Source: Rhizobacter sp. Root1221 (GTDB taxonomy: Bacteria > Pseudomonadota > Gammaproteobacteria > Burkholderiales > Burkholderiaceae_C). From it: 64,000 nucleotides of DNA. Shown here piece after piece: positions 1 through 8,230 of the stretch (positions within the stretch are counted from its first letter, which is position 1; the number at the start of each line of letters is the position of its first letter). The notes beneath the pieces are model-generated. The model was not told the DNA's origin. It was given only the letters and a program-made list of their open reading frames with translations, and did not search any database. The stretch lies in the NCBI RefSeq assembly GCF_001425785.1, contig NZ_LMDI01000012.1, positions 125,566-189,565 on the forward strand, written 5' to 3'. Position numbers and translations under genes: made by a program.

Positions 1-823
1 GTACGAGCCGCTGGCCGCGGCCTTCGACTTCGAAAGCCGCGTCACGTCCGAGCGGCTGGTGCTGGTGGCCGACATCGGCGGCGGCACGTCCGACTTTTCC
101 GTGGTGCGGGTGGGGCCCGAACGGGCCCGGCACCTCGACCGCCGCGCCGACATCCTCGCGAACCACGGCGTGCACGTGGCGGGCACCGACTTCGACCGGC
201 GCGTCGAGCTCGCCAGCATCCTGCGCGAGTTCGGCTACGGTGCGCTCGGCCCCAGCGTCAACGGTGCGCCACCGAAGGAGGTGCCGAGCACCGTGTACTT
301 CGACCTGGCCACGTGGCACCTGATCAACACCGTCTACACCCCGCAGCGTGCGGCCGAGTTGCGCAACATGCGCAGCTTCTACGGCAACCTGGTGCACCAC
401 AAGCGGCTGATGACCGTGGTGTCGGAGCGGCTGGGCCATGAACTGGCATCGCGCGCGGAGGACGCCAAGATCGCCGTGGCCCAGGGGGGAGACACCGCGA
501 TCGACCTGGGGGTGGTCGAGAACCGGTTGACGGTGATGCTGACCGAGCAGCAGGCCGTGGACGCGATCGAGGCCGACATCGGCCGCATCGTCAGCGCCGC
601 ACGCGAGACCGTGGCCCAGGCGGGCCTGCAGCCGGGTGATATCGACGCGTTGTATTTCACCGGCGGGTCGACCGGCCTGCGGTTGCTCGCCGAGCGCATC
701 GCCGGGGCGTTCCCGTCGGCCGAGATTGCCCGGGGCGACCGGTTTGCCAGCGTGGCCACCGGCCTCGGCCTGCACGCCGCGCGCTGGTTCAGCGGCGGGG
801 CGGACGCCGGTTCGGCGGCCTAG
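1..823 (+). CDS. Hsp70-family protein, YegD-like (5' end outside window)
   Basis: The reading frame is open from base 2, so the gene starts to the left of the window; about 273 C-terminal residues are present. The first residues read YEPLAAAFDFE, the phosphate-binding segment typical of actin-like ATPases, followed by VADIGGGTSDFSVV (phosphate-2 loop) and near the end YFTGGSTGLRLL (adenosine loop). Family knowledge: YegD-type proteins are short Hsp70 relatives that keep the ATPase domain but lack the normal substrate-binding lid; their client is unknown. The remaining length matches a protein of about 450 residues. The 3' end overlaps the oppositely oriented UPF0149 gene by 35 bases. A start at the internal GTG at 59 would cut through the nucleotide-binding domain and is not credible. 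Confidence 0.85.
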   Translation, partial: YEPLAAAFDFESRVTSERLVLVADIGGGTSDFSVVRVGPERARHLDRRADILANHGVHVAGTDFDRRVELASILREFGYGALGPSVNGAPPKEVPSTVYFDLATWHLINTVYTPQRAAELRNMRSFYGNLVHHKRLMTVVSERLGHELASRAEDAKIAVAQGGDTAIDLGVVENRLTVMLTEQQAVDAIEADIGRIVSAARETVAQAGLQPGDIDALYFTGGSTGLRLLAERIAGAFPSAEIARGDRFASVATGLGLHAARWFSGGADAGSAA

Positions 824-1496
824 GGCCGGCGAGCCGCGCAGGCGCTGTCTGCAACGGGCGGCTGATGTCCGCCAGCAGCAGCGTGGCACGCACCAGCGTT
901 TCCACCGCCTCGGTCAGGTCCGAGGGCGGCTCCATGGTCTCGATCTCGGTGAGCAGGTCGTCCGCGTCCTCGAGGTCGTCGGCGTCCAGGTGCTGGAACA
1001 CGAGGGCCAGCGGTTCGGTGAGCTGCCGGGCATCGAGCTGCATCAGCCCGGGGAACAGGTCCACCGCGGCGGCAAACCCGGCCACCCACGGGTACACCGC
1101 ATCCACCTCGGGCGGGGCCTCGCCGAAACCGTCGTCCTCGGCGGGTTCGTCGTCCGCGTCCTCGGCGTCCAGCTCGAACACCCACGGGTCGAACCATTGC
1201 CGCGCGATGATGGCCGCATTTAACTCGACGTACCGGCGGTGCACCAGCTCGTGCAGGCGCGTGGGGTCGAACTTCGGCGGCAGCGGGCGGCCCCGTTCGG
1301 TGTCGGTCACGTGGGCGAGCCACTGCGCTTCGGGCACACGCCGGGGTTGCAGCAGCACGCCGCACAGGTAGCCGTCGAGCATGGTGACGTCGAGCGGCTC
1401 CAGGGGGGCCGGCACACGGTCGAGCAACGCCTGGAGTTCATCGATCTCGCGTTCGTCGAGCGGGCGGGCGGGGGAGCGGGGCGGGGAGGAAGCCAT
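789..1496 (-). CDS. UPF0149 (YecA/YgfB-like) family protein
   Basis: The protein of about 235 residues begins LDEREIDELQALLD and contains the UPF0149 signature MLDGYLCGVLLQP, a very acidic middle stretch (residues about 110-135) and a C-terminal helix pair. The function of the family is not established; E. coli members are YgfB and YecA, the latter carrying a metal-binding tail that is absent here. The ATG at 1496 is preferred because the conserved domain begins about 12 residues later; an upstream ATG at 1550 would add 18 unconserved residues. The gene is convergent with the Hsp70 gene and overlaps its 3' end. Confidence 0.75.
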   Translation of the reverse strand: MASSPPRSPARPLDEREIDELQALLDRVPAPLEPLDVTMLDGYLCGVLLQPRRVPEAQWLAHVTDTERGRPLPPKFDPTRLHELVHRRYVELNAAIIARQWFDPWVFELDAEDADDEPAEDDGFGEAPPEVDAVYPWVAGFAAAVDLFPGLMQLDARQLTEPLALVFQHLDADDLEDADDLLTEIETMEPPSDLTEAVETLVRATLLLADISRPLQTAPARLAGPRPPNRRPPRR

Positions 1497-1695
1497 CCCG
1501 CCATTGTCGCCGGGGTGCGGGGTGCTGCGGGTTGCTGCATCGTGAGGCATACCCCCAAAAGGGGGTGTCCGCCCTGTGAGGTACTGCTCAGGAGAATGGC
1601 CGCACCTCTACGCTGCAAGCCATTGATTGGCAAGGGTTTGTGGTGCGTTTGGGACCGGTTCCGGTAAAAAATCGTCCCTCCTCTTAGGGATGTCT

Positions 1696-1914
1696 CACCC
1701 CCGGGGGTGCCCCTACAGTCCCTCTCGTGCTGTCACACGGCTCTCCGGGGCCTCTGCCCCTACAGGGATGACTCGCCCGGCTCTGCAGGCCATCAATCCA
1801 ACAACGCGAACACGCGAAGGCCTGCAGCAAGACAAGGGCGACAGACCGATCGGTCCCAACGACGTCCTTTCGAGGACTTTGAAAGCCCACCCCGCAACGG
1901 GTGGGCTTTTTTTT
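1696..1914 (+). ncRNA. candidate structured non-coding RNA ending in a rho-independent terminator
   Basis: No convincing coding frame lies between the UPF0149 start (1496) and the protease start (2015). The stretch contains a series of inverted repeats: CACCCCCGGGGGTG (1696-1709), GGGGC/GCCCC with a 4-base loop (1747-1760), CTGCAGGCC (1783-1791) pairing with GGCCTGCAG (1819-1827), the palindrome GACCGATCGGTC (about 1844-1855), GTCCT-TTCG-AGGAC with a UUCG-type tetraloop (1864-1877), and a terminator (1882-1914). A short motif, cccctacag, occurs twice (about 1709 and 1758). The 5' end is not defined and no clean sigma-70 promoter was found, so 1696 is only the first hairpin. I could not match it to 6S, tmRNA, SRP or RNase P RNA. 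It could also be a leader of the downstream protease gene with a premature terminator. Confidence 0.4.
1882..1914 (+). terminator. rho-independent terminator
   Basis: An 11-bp stem AAAGCCCACCC / GGGTGGGCTTT with a 6-base loop is followed by eight T residues. It points rightward and lies 100 bases upstream of the protease start, with no gene directly before it. Confidence 0.85.
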
Positions 1915-2014
1915 GATCACGCGAGGATCATCTGGGTGCTTCAGGTCTCAGCATGGGGGGCTCCGGCGGCAACACGACATCCCCAGCATATCCAGACCTC
2001 TAGAATCGACCGCC

Positions 2015-3343
2015 ATGAACAAACCCTCGTGGTGGAGCGTCTGGTTGCTGGCGGCCATGCTGTGTCTCGGCCAGGGCGCCGCGGCACAGGCGCCCGCGGT
2101 GGCGCCGGCGGCGTCGGCCCCGCCCCCGCCGGTGTCGCTGTCGGCCCGCAAGGTGTACGAGCAGGCCCGGTCGCAGCTGGTGCAGATCCGCACGTTGCTG
2201 AAGGGGCCGGGCACCCAGTTCACCGTGGGGTCGGGGTTCGTGGTGTCCGACCAGGGGCACATCGTCACCAACTACCACGTGGTCAGCAACGTGGCCCTGG
2301 AACCCGATCGGTACAAACTCGTGTACGTGACGGCCGACGGCCGTGAGTCCACCGTGCAGGTGCTGATGCTCGACGTGTTGCACGACCTGGCGCTGCTGAA
2401 GGCGGCGCCCCGCCCCGAGCCATTCGACGTGCTCACCTTTCGCACCAACAGCCAGCCGCTCGGCCAGGGCGAGCGCATGTACTCGCTCGGCAACCCGCTC
2501 GACGTGGGGTTCGCCGTGGTCGAGGGCAACTACAACGGGCTGGCCGAACGCAGCTTCTACCCGCAGATCTTTTTCGCCGGGTCGTTGAACCCCGGCATGA
2601 GCGGTGGGCCGGCGCTCGACCAGGAAGGCCGGGTGATCGGCATCAACGTGTCGCGCCAGGGTGAGCAGGTGAGTTTCCTCGTGCCGGCGGAGTTCGCCCG
2701 CGTGCTGCTTGAGCGGGGCCGCGACGCCCAGCCCATCACGGCGTCCGCCTGGCCCATCGTGACCGACCAGCTGACGACCCACCAGGCCTTGCTCACCGAC
2801 CGGTTCATGCGCCAAGGCTGGAAGGCGTCCACCCACCCCCGCTACACGGTGCCGGTGCCGCCCGACCGCTTCATGCGCTGCTGGGGCCGCAGCCAGAACT
2901 CCGAGAGCGGCGGGCTGAGCCACGACCGATCGGATTGCCAGATGGACACGCGGATCTTCGTGGGCCAGTTCACCACCGGGTCGCTGAGCACCTCGGCCCA
3001 GGCGTACGACGGCGCGCAGCTTGGCAGCCTGCGGTTCGCGAAACGCTATGGCGACCGCTTCAACGTGGGCGGATTCCAGCGGTTGTCGTCCCGCCACCAG
3101 ACCAAACCGCAGTGCCAGGAAGACTACGTGGACCGCGACGGGCTGCCCCTGCGCGTGGTGGTGTGCCTGCGTGCGTACAAGAAACTGCCTGGGCTCTACG
3201 ACGCGTCGGTGCTGGTGGCCACGCTCGACCACCCCACGTCCGGCGTGCAGGGCCAGTTCGACGTGCAGGGGGTCGGCTACGCCAACGCGATGAAACTCAC
3301 CCGCCACTACCTGGAGGCCTACGGATGGGCGCGCTCGCACTGA
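2015..3343 (+). CDS. secreted trypsin-like serine protease (S1 fold) with C-terminal extension
   Basis: The 442-residue product begins with a signal peptide (hydrophobic LLAAMLCLGQ, cleavage near AQA at 24-26). The catalytic triad is visible: His88 in TNYHV, Asp124 in HDLALL, Ser196 in NPGMSGGPA. The protease domain ends near residue 240; about 200 residues follow that I do not recognise, with several cysteines and aromatic residues. ATG 2015 is chosen because the signal peptide starts there. The stop overlaps the start of the FHA gene by 19 bases, so the two are probably translated together; this suggests an extracytoplasmic sensing or quality-control role linked to the FHA membrane protein. 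Substrate unknown. Confidence 0.8.
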   Translation: MNKPSWWSVWLLAAMLCLGQGAAAQAPAVAPAASAPPPPVSLSARKVYEQARSQLVQIRTLLKGPGTQFTVGSGFVVSDQGHIVTNYHVVSNVALEPDRYKLVYVTADGRESTVQVLMLDVLHDLALLKAAPRPEPFDVLTFRTNSQPLGQGERMYSLGNPLDVGFAVVEGNYNGLAERSFYPQIFFAGSLNPGMSGGPALDQEGRVIGINVSRQGEQVSFLVPAEFARVLLERGRDAQPITASAWPIVTDQLTTHQALLTDRFMRQGWKASTHPRYTVPVPPDRFMRCWGRSQNSESGGLSHDRSDCQMDTRIFVGQFTTGSLSTSAQAYDGAQLGSLRFAKRYGDRFNVGGFQRLSSRHQTKPQCQEDYVDRDGLPLRVVVCLRAYKKLPGLYDASVLVATLDHPTSGVQGQFDVQGVGYANAMKLTRHYLEAYGWARSH

Positions 3344-4326
3344 TCGAGGTGCTCGACCGCGACGGCAGCGTGCGCCACGCGCAGAAGGTGCTCGCGTGGC
3401 CGCTTCGGGTGGGCCGGTCGCTCGACAACGACCTCGTGCTCGACGACCCGCATGTCGCGGGCCACCACTTCACCGTGGACGCGAACGACGACGGGGTGTA
3501 CCTGGCCGTCGGCGACACGGTCAACGGCGTCGGTGTGGGCGGCCAGCGGCTTGCCGCCGGCGAACGCTGGCAGGCCGCCGCCGTGCCGTCCACCATCGTG
3601 GCCGGGCGCAGCCACCTGCGGCTTCGCCTCGCCGAACACACGCTGGCGCCCGAACAGCCGCTCGTGGCGGCGCGGGTGCTCACGCAGGGCCTCGCGGTGC
3701 TCGCGTGGTTGGTCGGGCTCAACCTGCTGGTGCTGGTGTTCCGCACCTGGCTCGACACCGATCCCGAACCGTTTGCGCGCACCGTCTCGGTGGCAGTGCT
3801 CTCGGCCACCGCGGTGGTGCTGGGCTGGTGTGGCGGGTGGACGCTGTTGTCAAAGCTGTTCGCGCACCAGGCCCATTTCGCGTGGCACGTGCGGGTGCTG
3901 CTGACGGCCACGCTCGCATGGGAGGCCATGGGCCTGCTGTTCGCCTGGGTGGGGTTCTCGCTGTCGTGGCCGTGGCTCCCGGGGTACACGTTCGTGGTGC
4001 AGATGGCGGTGGCGAGCCTTGCGCTCTACTTCCACCTGCAGGCCGTGGAACCGCACCGGCCCCTGTTCACACGGGCGTTCGCGGCGAGCGCGTTCGCGGT
4101 GGGCCTCGGGCTGCTGGTGTGGGGCCATTGGCAACGTTTCGAGAGCACCCGCAGCGCGCTGTACCAGTCCACCATGTTCCCGCCGGGCACCCGCGTGGCG
4201 CGGCCGGTGGACACCGACACCTTCGTCGAGCGCCTCGCGCCCCTCGAGGGCCGGCTCGCCGACAAGGCGCGCCAGGCCGACGACACGGACAACCCGGCCC
4301 AGGGAGGAAGTGACGATGAAGAATGA
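3325..4326 (+). CDS. FHA-domain membrane protein
   Basis: The 333-residue protein starts with a forkhead-associated domain (residues about 5-105) carrying the typical core GRSLDNDLVLDDP and a later H-H-F strand; FHA domains bind phosphothreonine peptides. From about residue 125 there are five hydrophobic segments, consistent with an inner-membrane protein, and an acidic soluble tail. The gene starts inside the preceding protease gene and ends 11 bases inside the following SDR gene, so three genes form one unit. No Ser/Thr kinase, phosphatase or type VI secretion gene is in the window, so the phospho-partner is not known. The pairing of a periplasmic protease with a membrane FHA protein is worth noting. 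Confidence 0.75.
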   Translation: MGALALIEVLDRDGSVRHAQKVLAWPLRVGRSLDNDLVLDDPHVAGHHFTVDANDDGVYLAVGDTVNGVGVGGQRLAAGERWQAAAVPSTIVAGRSHLRLRLAEHTLAPEQPLVAARVLTQGLAVLAWLVGLNLLVLVFRTWLDTDPEPFARTVSVAVLSATAVVLGWCGGWTLLSKLFAHQAHFAWHVRVLLTATLAWEAMGLLFAWVGFSLSWPWLPGYTFVVQMAVASLALYFHLQAVEPHRPLFTRAFAASAFAVGLGLLVWGHWQRFESTRSALYQSTMFPPGTRVARPVDTDTFVERLAPLEGRLADKARQADDTDNPAQGGSDDEE

Positions 4327-5068
4327 CACCACGGTGCTGGTGACCGGGGGCAGCCGCGGCATCGGGGCGGCCACTGCGTGGCAGTGTGCCCAGGCGGGTC
4401 ACGCGGTGGCCGTCAACTACACCCGCGACGCGGCCGCCGCGGACGCGGTGGTGGTCCGCATCGCCGCGGCGGGTGGGCAGGCCATCGCCGTGCAGGCCGA
4501 CGTTTCGGACGATGCCCAGGTGTCGGCCCTCTTCGCGCGCATCGACCGTGACCTGCCGCCATTGGCCGGCCTGGTCAACAACGCCGGGGTGGTGGACGTT
4601 CCGGCGCGGGTCGACGAGATGAGCGCCGCGCGCGTGCAGCGGATGTTCGCGATCAACGTCTTCGGCAGCTTCTCGTGCGCCCGCGAGGCCGTGCGCCGGT
4701 TGTCCACGCGGCACGGCGGACGCGGAGGGGCCATCGTCAACGTGTCGTCGGTGGCGGCGCGCATCGGATCACCCGGCCTGTTCGTCGACTACGCTGCCGC
4801 CAAGGGGGCCATCGACACGTTCACGGTGGGCCTGGCCAAAGAGGTGGCGGCCGAGGGCATCCGCGTGAACGCGGTGCGGCCCGGCATCATCGACACCGAC
4901 ATCCACGCCTCGGGCGGCATGCCCGGGCGCGCCGCGGACTCGGCGGCACTGATCCCCATGTTGCGCCCGGGCCGGGCAGACGAAATCGCGGCGTCGATCG
5001 TGTGGTTGCTGTCGCCCGCCTCGGCTTACACCACCGGCGCGCTGCTCGACGTGTCGGGCGGGCGCTGA
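4316..5068 (+). CDS. short-chain dehydrogenase/reductase (SDR)
   Basis: The 250-residue protein is a classical SDR: nucleotide-binding TGGSRGIG (residues 10-17), NNAG (88-91), catalytic Ser144/145, Tyr159 and Lys163 in SS...YAAAK, and a C-terminal GxxLDVSGG end typical of FabG-like enzymes. It should be a cytosolic NAD(P)-dependent oxidoreductase of unknown substrate. The start is at an ATG preceded by GGAGG, 11 bases before the FHA stop. A role in fatty acid synthesis is not indicated by the context. Confidence 0.8.
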   Translation: MKNDTTVLVTGGSRGIGAATAWQCAQAGHAVAVNYTRDAAAADAVVVRIAAAGGQAIAVQADVSDDAQVSALFARIDRDLPPLAGLVNNAGVVDVPARVDEMSAARVQRMFAINVFGSFSCAREAVRRLSTRHGGRGGAIVNVSSVAARIGSPGLFVDYAAAKGAIDTFTVGLAKEVAAEGIRVNAVRPGIIDTDIHASGGMPGRAADSAALIPMLRPGRADEIAASIVWLLSPASAYTTGALLDVSGGR

Positions 5069-5085
5069 CCCTGACGCCCGACGGC

Positions 5086-6069
5086 TCAGCGGCGTTTCTC
5101 GACCACCACCGGCACCAGCTGCAGCAGCGTGCGGATGCGCTCGGCGGCACCCTGTGCCTCGGCCCGCGACGGGTACGGCCCGGCCTGCAGCCGGTACATC
5201 GACGGCTCGCTGAACACCGCCAGCAGCGGCGCGAGCCAGTCGAGGTCACTCGCGACCCGGCGCTGGAACTGCTCGGCGCCGTCGCGCTGGCGGAACGCCC
5301 CCAGCTGGATCCAGAAGCCCTGGGCGGCGGTGGTGTCGGCGCGCGCGGGCGGGGTGTCGGGCACCATGGTTGGCAGGGGGGCCGCGGCGGGCACCGGGTC
5401 GACCGGTGGTGGCGCGGCGGCCACCACGGGGGCCGCGGGTTCGGCCGGGGTGTCCGCCGGCGGGTTGCCGCGGCGCCAGGCGCCGGTGCGGATCTGCTCG
5501 TGCGTGATGCGTTCCACCTCGACCGGGGCCACACCGTTGAGCACACCGAGCTTCATCGCGGCCGTGTAGCTCAGGTCGATGACCCGGCCCTTGTGGAACG
5601 GCCCGCGGTCGTTCACGCGCACGATCACCTCGCGGCCGTTTTTCGGGTTGCGCACCCGGGCGTAACTCGGGATCGGCATCGTCTTGTGGGCGGCCGTCAT
5701 TGCGTACATGTTGTACGTCTCGCCGCTGGCCGTGCGGCGCCCGTGGAACTTCTTGCCGTACCACGACGCGAGGCCGCGTTCGGTGAAGTTGGCGTCGCCG
5801 TCCATCGGTGAATAGTCCTGGCCGAGCACCTCGTACGGCTTGTTGGGGCCACCCTTGCGGATGGGTTCGACCTTGGGTTCGGCGTCGGGCACCTGGGCCA
5901 GGCCCGAGGGGGGTTTGGCTTCCGCGCCGTCACGGCCGGCGGGCGCCTTGCCAGGGCCGGATGAACAAGCCGTGAGCAGCAGCACCACCGCGGCCATGGC
6001 CGATGCCACGACCCGTCGCAGCGGAGCGGCCAGTGGAGAACGGAGGGCGTGGGGCTGGGGGGGTGTCAT
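5086..6069 (-). CDS. rlpA: septal ring lytic transglycosylase RlpA-like lipoprotein
   Basis: The 327-residue protein has a lipoprotein signal with lipobox LLTAC (Cys35). Residues about 110-200 form the double-psi beta-barrel RlpA domain (GLASWYGKKFHGRRTASGE, then NDRGPF and DLSYTAA). A proline/alanine-rich linker follows, and residues about 250-325 are a SPOR domain (FWIQLGAF ... YRLQAGPY), which binds denuded septal peptidoglycan. Family knowledge: RlpA cleaves glycan strands lacking stem peptides during cell separation. The gene is convergent with the SDR gene at a 17-base gap. ATG 6069 is chosen because the lipoprotein signal follows; it lacks an obvious ribosome-binding site. Confidence 0.85.
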   Translation of the reverse strand: MTPPQPHALRSPLAAPLRRVVASAMAAVVLLLTACSSGPGKAPAGRDGAEAKPPSGLAQVPDAEPKVEPIRKGGPNKPYEVLGQDYSPMDGDANFTERGLASWYGKKFHGRRTASGETYNMYAMTAAHKTMPIPSYARVRNPKNGREVIVRVNDRGPFHKGRVIDLSYTAAMKLGVLNGVAPVEVERITHEQIRTGAWRRGNPPADTPAEPAAPVVAAAPPPVDPVPAAAPLPTMVPDTPPARADTTAAQGFWIQLGAFRQRDGAEQFQRRVASDLDWLAPLLAVFSEPSMYRLQAGPYPSRAEAQGAAERIRTLLQLVPVVVEKRR

Positions 6070-6124
6070 GCGGCAGAAGGGCCCGGGTTGGGCCGATTGT
6101 GCCGCAGCGCGCCGAGCGCTCTTT

Positions 6125-6637
6125 TCAGGATGTGACCGCCTCGGGCAGCTGGCGGGCGGCTGTGGCGGCAGTGTCGAGCGCCTGGCGCACCCAGTTGCCG
6201 AGCTTGGCCTGCCCGTACGGCTTGGCCAGCAGCGGGTACGCCCCGGCGGCGGCGCGCTCCGCATGCGACGGCACCGAACCCGACGTCAGCAGCACCCGCA
6301 GTCCGGGTTGCCGGGACACGGCCTTCTGGATGACGGCCAGGCCGTCCGGGATGGATGGCAGCGCGAGCGGGCAGACCAGCAGGTCGATCGGGTCGCCCGA
6401 GGCGAGGAGGTCCAGTACATCGAAGTCGTTCACACCCCAGTAGGCGACGTACCCGAGGTCCGACAGCATCCTGGCCGTGATCGCGGCAAGTTCCGCGCGT
6501 GGGTCGATGACCAGGATGCGCTCGCTGCCGGCGGCGAGCGGCAGGCGCACCACGGGCTTCGGAACGCGGGGAGCCAGGATCGTGACGGGCAAGCGGTGGC
6601 TGGCGCGGTGCACGTCCATGCGGTCAGCGATGGCCAT
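6125..6637 (-). CDS. degenerate receiver-domain protein
   Basis: The 170-residue protein has the fold pattern of a response-regulator receiver (residues about 40-155): ILVID, a beta3 strand DLLVC, LLTSG with Thr118, and LLAKPY with Lys139. The phosphoacceptor Asp expected after DLLVC is Pro90, and only one residue (Asp45) of the usual acidic pair is present, so phosphorylation is unlikely. There is no output domain. It is the last gene of a four-gene leftward operon and its start overlaps the preceding gene by 14 bases. Met7 (6619) is an alternative start. It may act as a phosphorylation-independent interaction module. Confidence 0.6.
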   Translation of the reverse strand: MAIADRMDVHRASHRLPVTILAPRVPKPVVRLPLAAGSERILVIDPRAELAAITARMLSDLGYVAYWGVNDFDVLDLLASGDPIDLLVCPLALPSIPDGLAVIQKAVSRQPGLRVLLTSGSVPSHAERAAAGAYPLLAKPYGQAKLGNWVRQALDTAATAARQLPEAVTS

Positions 6638-7055
6638 GTTTGTGGCCCTTGCCGTGTCCTTGACCGTGGTCGTCGCCTCGGTCGCGGTCGCCGTGGCCCC
6701 GCGCCTGGTCACGCACCCATTCCTCGCGCACGAAGTACACCGGGCGGCCGCAGGCGTCGTAGCGCCCGCAGTGCTTGGCCCATTTTTTCTGGTGACCGGG
6801 CGGCACGTAGAGGTACAGCGGCTCCTGGCGCACACGCGCCGGCACGACCACGATGGGCTGGGCATACACCACCTGCGGCGGAGGCTGGTTGCCGATGTCG
6901 ATGCGGCCGTAGACGCCTGGTTGGGCCACCGTGACGGAGACCCCCACCTGCGCTTGTGCGGCCGGTGCGGCGACCAGGGCGGTGACCAGGGCAAGCGCGG
7001 CAGCGATGCCAAGGACCGGCGGGCGGAAGGTGGTTGGTGTGGAAGAGGTGGTCAT
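6624..7055 (-). CDS. small secreted protein with His/Gly-rich tail, function unknown
   Basis: The 143-residue protein has a long signal peptide ending near AAQAQ (residues 33-36). The mature part contains a proline- and valine-rich section and a middle segment with two cysteines (HCGRYDACGRPVYF), and ends in a tail rich in His, Gly, Asp and Arg that might bind metal. I do not recognise a named domain; proteins of this general make-up are common in Burkholderiales. Its start codon shares four bases with the stop of the upstream DUF4382 gene and its end overlaps the receiver gene, so it is co-translated with both. Confidence 0.6.
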   Translation of the reverse strand: MTTSSTPTTFRPPVLGIAAALALVTALVAAPAAQAQVGVSVTVAQPGVYGRIDIGNQPPPQVVYAQPIVVVPARVRQEPLYLYVPPGHQKKWAKHCGRYDACGRPVYFVREEWVRDQARGHGDRDRGDDHGQGHGKGHKHGHR

Positions 7056-8230
7056 GGGAAGTTGAACGTGAGTGAGGAGGTGAGGTCCACGGCGGTGATC
7101 GACCGGGTCTGGCGGGCCGGGCCCGAGGTGGCCTCGACGGTGTAGCTGCCCGCGACCGATGTGTCGGCCGCGAACACCAGGGGCGACGCCGAGAACGGCG
7201 CCACCACCGGGGCCCCGTCGGGCAAGGCGCCACCGAAGGCGCCACTGACCGGGTCCACCGGCAGCCAGGTGGTTTCGAGCGTTGGCCCGCCCGAGAGGGT
7301 TTGCAGCGCACGCACCGTGGCCGAGGCGGGTGACACGGTGCCAGTCACGGCGCGCGACGAGGTGGCGGGCGGCAGGATGCGGGCCGCCTGGCTGTTGATG
7401 ACCGTCTGGGAGTCGGCGGCCACCGGCACGCCCCTGACCACCGCGGTGACACGCCCCTCCGCCGACACGACGAGGTCGTAGGTGCCGGTGGGCACCGGGT
7501 ACAGCACGAAACGGCCGGTCGCGTCCGGCACGGTGGCCTTCACCGGCGTGCCGTTGAACTGGAGGGACACGGTGGTGTGGCCCGTGGCGATGGCCGCATC
7601 CACATGGCCCGTGACCCGCATGCCGGCGTCCGCTCGGACAGGGATGGCGGAGATGACGGGCTTGAGGTTGAACTGCCCCGAATTGCCGCGTTTGACGACG
7701 GACTTGCAGGCGTCGAAATCCAGCACCACGTCGGCCACCTGTCCAGCCGGGACGTCGATGCCGAGGTCGAGCTTGATGCCACTCTGCTGCCCGCTCGGGG
7801 TGGTCATTTCGGTTTCCGTGCCCCCGGTGGGCACCACGGCGTTGGCTCTGGGCTGCGCGGTGTCGTTGGCCGCGAGCACGAGCCGCATCTGCGTGTAGCG
7901 CCCGGCCGGCAGCGAGGCCTCGCCGAGTTCGGTGAGCACGCCATTGGTCAGCGTGAGCAGGTCGATGCGGCGCGCGGGAGAGACCACGATGTCCTGCCAG
8001 CCACTGGCGGTGTCGGCCGCCGTGCTGTCCTGGTGGACCCGGATGCGGTCGATCGTCACGTACACGGCGTCGTGGCCGCAGGCCGGTGCATCGGTGAGTG
8101 ACATCCGCATCGTGCCCGGGGCACTGCTGCCCGTGCCGCCGATGCCGCCGCCGTCACCGCCGCCGCCGCACGACGACAGGGCCAGGGTGGCGGCGATCAC
8201 ACCGGCGGAGATCAGGGAAAGGAACTTCAT
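7052..8230 (-). CDS. DUF4382-domain lipoprotein
   Basis: The 392-residue protein has a lipoprotein signal (LALSSC, Cys21) followed by a glycine-rich spacer. Residues about 40-195 match the DUF4382 pattern: MRMSLTDAP at the start, VYVTIDRIRVH, IDLLTL, LPAGRYTQMRL, and VLDFDACKS. Two carboxypeptidase-regulatory-like beta-sandwich segments follow (about 200-275 and 290-390). Family function is unknown; location is outer membrane or periplasm. It sits between the DUF6502 gene and the small secreted protein with 4-base overlaps on both sides. Confidence 0.75.
   Translation of the reverse strand: MKFLSLISAGVIAATLALSSCGGGGDGGGIGGTGSSAPGTMRMSLTDAPACGHDAVYVTIDRIRVHQDSTAADTASGWQDIVVSPARRIDLLTLTNGVLTELGEASLPAGRYTQMRLVLAANDTAQPRANAVVPTGGTETEMTTPSGQQSGIKLDLGIDVPAGQVADVVLDFDACKSVVKRGNSGQFNLKPVISAIPVRADAGMRVTGHVDAAIATGHTTVSLQFNGTPVKATVPDATGRFVLYPVPTGTYDLVVSAEGRVTAVVRGVPVAADSQTVINSQAARILPPATSSRAVTGTVSPASATVRALQTLSGGPTLETTWLPVDPVSGAFGGALPDGAPVVAPFSASPLVFAADTSVAGSYTVEATSGPARQTRSITAVDLTSSLTFNFP

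Noticed and set aside
1623-1665. A sigma-70 promoter for the candidate RNA
   Set aside because: TTGATT and TTGGCA boxes exist but no acceptable -10 box lies at proper spacing, so no promoter was called.
3325-4326. FHA protein as part of a type VI secretion system
   Set aside because: No Tss or VgrG/Hcp gene is found in the window; FHA domains have many other roles.
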